A stretch of 8,101 nucleotides of DNA from Burkholderiaceae bacterium. Its GTDB lineage: Bacteria > Pseudomonadota > Gammaproteobacteria > Burkholderiales > Burkholderiaceae. The translations under genes were made by a program, and so were the position numbers. The stretch covers positions 1 to 8,101 of the forward strand of contig JALREG010000059.1 of NCBI GenBank assembly GCA_023253905.1, in the 5' to 3' direction. The notes beneath the pieces were generated by a model. The model was not told the origin of the DNA. It saw nothing but the letters and a program-made list of their open reading frames with translations, and made no database searches. Position 1 is the first letter of the stretch; every line of letters begins with the position of its first letter. Positions 7,054 through 8,101 of the stretch are shown piece by piece.

Positions 7054-7070
7054 AGAGGTGCCGCGGGCTG

Positions 7071-8101
7071 TCATGGACTGCTTCGCCGCAAAGCGCCAAC
7101 CGGAGTCTGGTGCGTGGGGAGTTCGACAACGCCCGTGGCTGTTGCAGTAATTTCGCCGAGCTGATTCTCAACCCGCAGGTCAAGAACGATCAGATGGGCA
7201 TCCTCTTCAATGCGCTTGTCAACAACCTGACCGCGACACCAGGACACGTCTCCAAAGATGTTAGGGCGGCGGATGGAAGCGTCGAGCTCGCGCACAAAGC
7301 CGCTGTCACCCGCCCAGTTGGTCAGCAGCTGCCCCAGCCACGATATGCGCTGAGGCCCCACGTCATAGCCTCCAGGCATCCCCACCTCGCGGGCCATCCT
7401 GCTCTCGGTATGTCCTCGTGCCGCGCTGTCCTGCGCGCCAGTGTCTGAATTGATGAACGCATCGGCCGGGTGACGCCTGCGATGCAGATGGGCGCGGCGA
7501 TGCGCCTGATAGCTATGGCCCGCACCCGAGTACCAGCAGATCATGTCGGTGATGGTGAGCGGGCCCTTGAGCATTGGTTGAATTGCGGCGCCGACCTCCA
7601 CGTCTTCCCAGAACCGGACCTGGGCACCGCGCAGTTCCTCGTGATCGAGCGCATGCGCGATGTGTTCCAACTCTTCCGGGCTGTAGCGATGCGCGGGTCG
7701 CGGCTCATAGCGCAACCCATCCTGGGCCTTGGCACGCGCGGTTCGGGCGGTACGCCCCAACGCGCGGCACACCCGCTCCCCGTGTTGATTGGTGTAGAGG
7801 ATCTCGCCCGTCTGCACAATGAAGTTGCGCGCCTTGCCCCCCCTTTTTTCGACTGCATCGATGAGCGTCGCGTGGACCGAGAATGAATCAAAGTGTCGGA
7901 TCGGCCGAAACCATTGCCAGTGGGTGCCACCGTAGAGCCACTGTATGCCTCTTAGCTTTGGCGCCACCACCGTGTCGTCGATGGTGTAGAGAAAGCAGCC
8001 CGGTGCGAGCGCGGTTTTCCAGTCAGAAGCCGCACCGTGAGCGGGATCACAGAACAGCGGGTTGTCGTCACCGATACCCCAGCAGAAGTGCCTGACCGCA
8101 T
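7071..8101 (-). CDS. MaoC/FAS1-like acyl-CoA dehydratase, 5' end cut by the window
   Basis: This is a two-domain hotdog-fold protein of the MaoC/FAS1-like dehydratase group, expected to add or remove water on an acyl-CoA. The frame is open from the right edge to the TGA at 7071, giving 342 visible residues; about 30-50 N-terminal residues are probably missing. A GTG at 7970 can be read as a start, but the 43 codons before it are clearly coding: HFCWGIGDDNPLFCDP is the conserved opening of this family and LAPGCFLYT follows. The N-terminal domain spans roughly residues 1-130. The C-terminal hotdog (about 160-330) includes FWEDVEVG, KGPLTITDMICWYSGAG, REVGMPGGYDVGPQRISW, RRPNIFGD and WCRGQV. In place of the hydratase-2 motif GDxNPxH, the N-terminal half has GDDNPLF (no His) and the C-terminal half SGAGHSYQAH (no Asp). 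It is the first visible gene of the cluster, 33 bases before a CoA-transferase. The substrate is unknown. Confidence 0.9.
   Translation of the reverse strand, partial: AVRHFCWGIGDDNPLFCDPAHGAASDWKTALAPGCFLYTIDDTVVAPKLRGIQWLYGGTHWQWFRPIRHFDSFSVHATLIDAVEKRGGKARNFIVQTGEILYTNQHGERVCRALGRTARTARAKAQDGLRYEPRPAHRYSPEELEHIAHALDHEELRGAQVRFWEDVEVGAAIQPMLKGPLTITDMICWYSGAGHSYQAHRRAHLHRRRHPADAFINSDTGAQDSAARGHTESRMAREVGMPGGYDVGPQRISWLGQLLTNWAGDSGFVRELDASIRRPNIFGDVSWCRGQVVDKRIEEDAHLIVLDLRVENQLGEITATATGVVELPTHQTPVGALRRSSP

Noticed and set aside
7470..7886. Plus-strand open frame of 138 codons opposite the dehydratase
   Set aside because: It is antisense to conserved hotdog-domain sequence and has no supporting motif.
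5835..8101. Identification of the CoA-transferase and dehydratase as the mesaconate steps (mct and meh) of the 3-hydroxypropionate cycle
   Set aside because: The family pairing is suggestive, but the dehydratase is clearly longer than I recall for that enzyme, and the other cycle enzymes are absent, so the names are not justified.

Overview
The window is a compact, one-directional catabolic gene cluster. All seven genes lie on the minus strand, so transcription runs from high to low coordinates. G+C-rich sequence, strong third-position G/C use, very tight packing, and above all two Bug/TctC-type periplasmic solute receptors each next to a family III CoA-transferase suggest a betaproteobacterium of the order Burkholderiales (Bordetella, Achromobacter, Cupriavidus or Comamonadaceae type). 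This placement rests on family and layout knowledge, not on a database search.

In transcription order: (1) a two-domain MaoC/FAS1-like acyl-CoA dehydratase whose 5' end lies beyond the right edge (7071-8101); (2) a CaiB/BaiF (family III) CoA-transferase (5835-7037); (3) a Bug-family binding protein (4816-5790); (4) an AMP-forming acyl-CoA synthetase (3151-4815); (5) an enoyl-CoA hydratase/isomerase of the crotonase family (2321-3154); (6) a second CoA-transferase (1101-2303); (7) a second Bug protein (87-1070). The spacings are 33, 44 (23 if an upstream GTG start is used), 0, a 4-base overlap, 17 and 30 bases. No gap is large enough for a convincing promoter or terminator, so the seven genes probably form one operon or part of one. 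The last 86 bases at the left edge hold no gene I can support.

Together the genes describe uptake, activation and early breakdown of a carboxylic acid. The Bug receptors would catch carboxylates in the periplasm. The ATP-dependent synthetase and the CoA-transferases would make CoA thioesters. The crotonase and the MaoC-like protein would hydrate or dehydrate the acyl-CoA chain. No acyl-CoA dehydrogenase, 3-hydroxyacyl-CoA dehydrogenase, thiolase, TctA/TctB membrane subunit or regulator is visible, so the pathway is incomplete here and its substrate cannot be named.

There is no CRISPR array, mobile element, RNA gene or obviously exotic system. The points most worth a second look are the repeated CoA-transferase plus Bug module around the synthetase/crotonase core, the non-canonical active-site motifs of the MaoC-like protein and the synthetase, and the divergent ligand loop in the second Bug protein.
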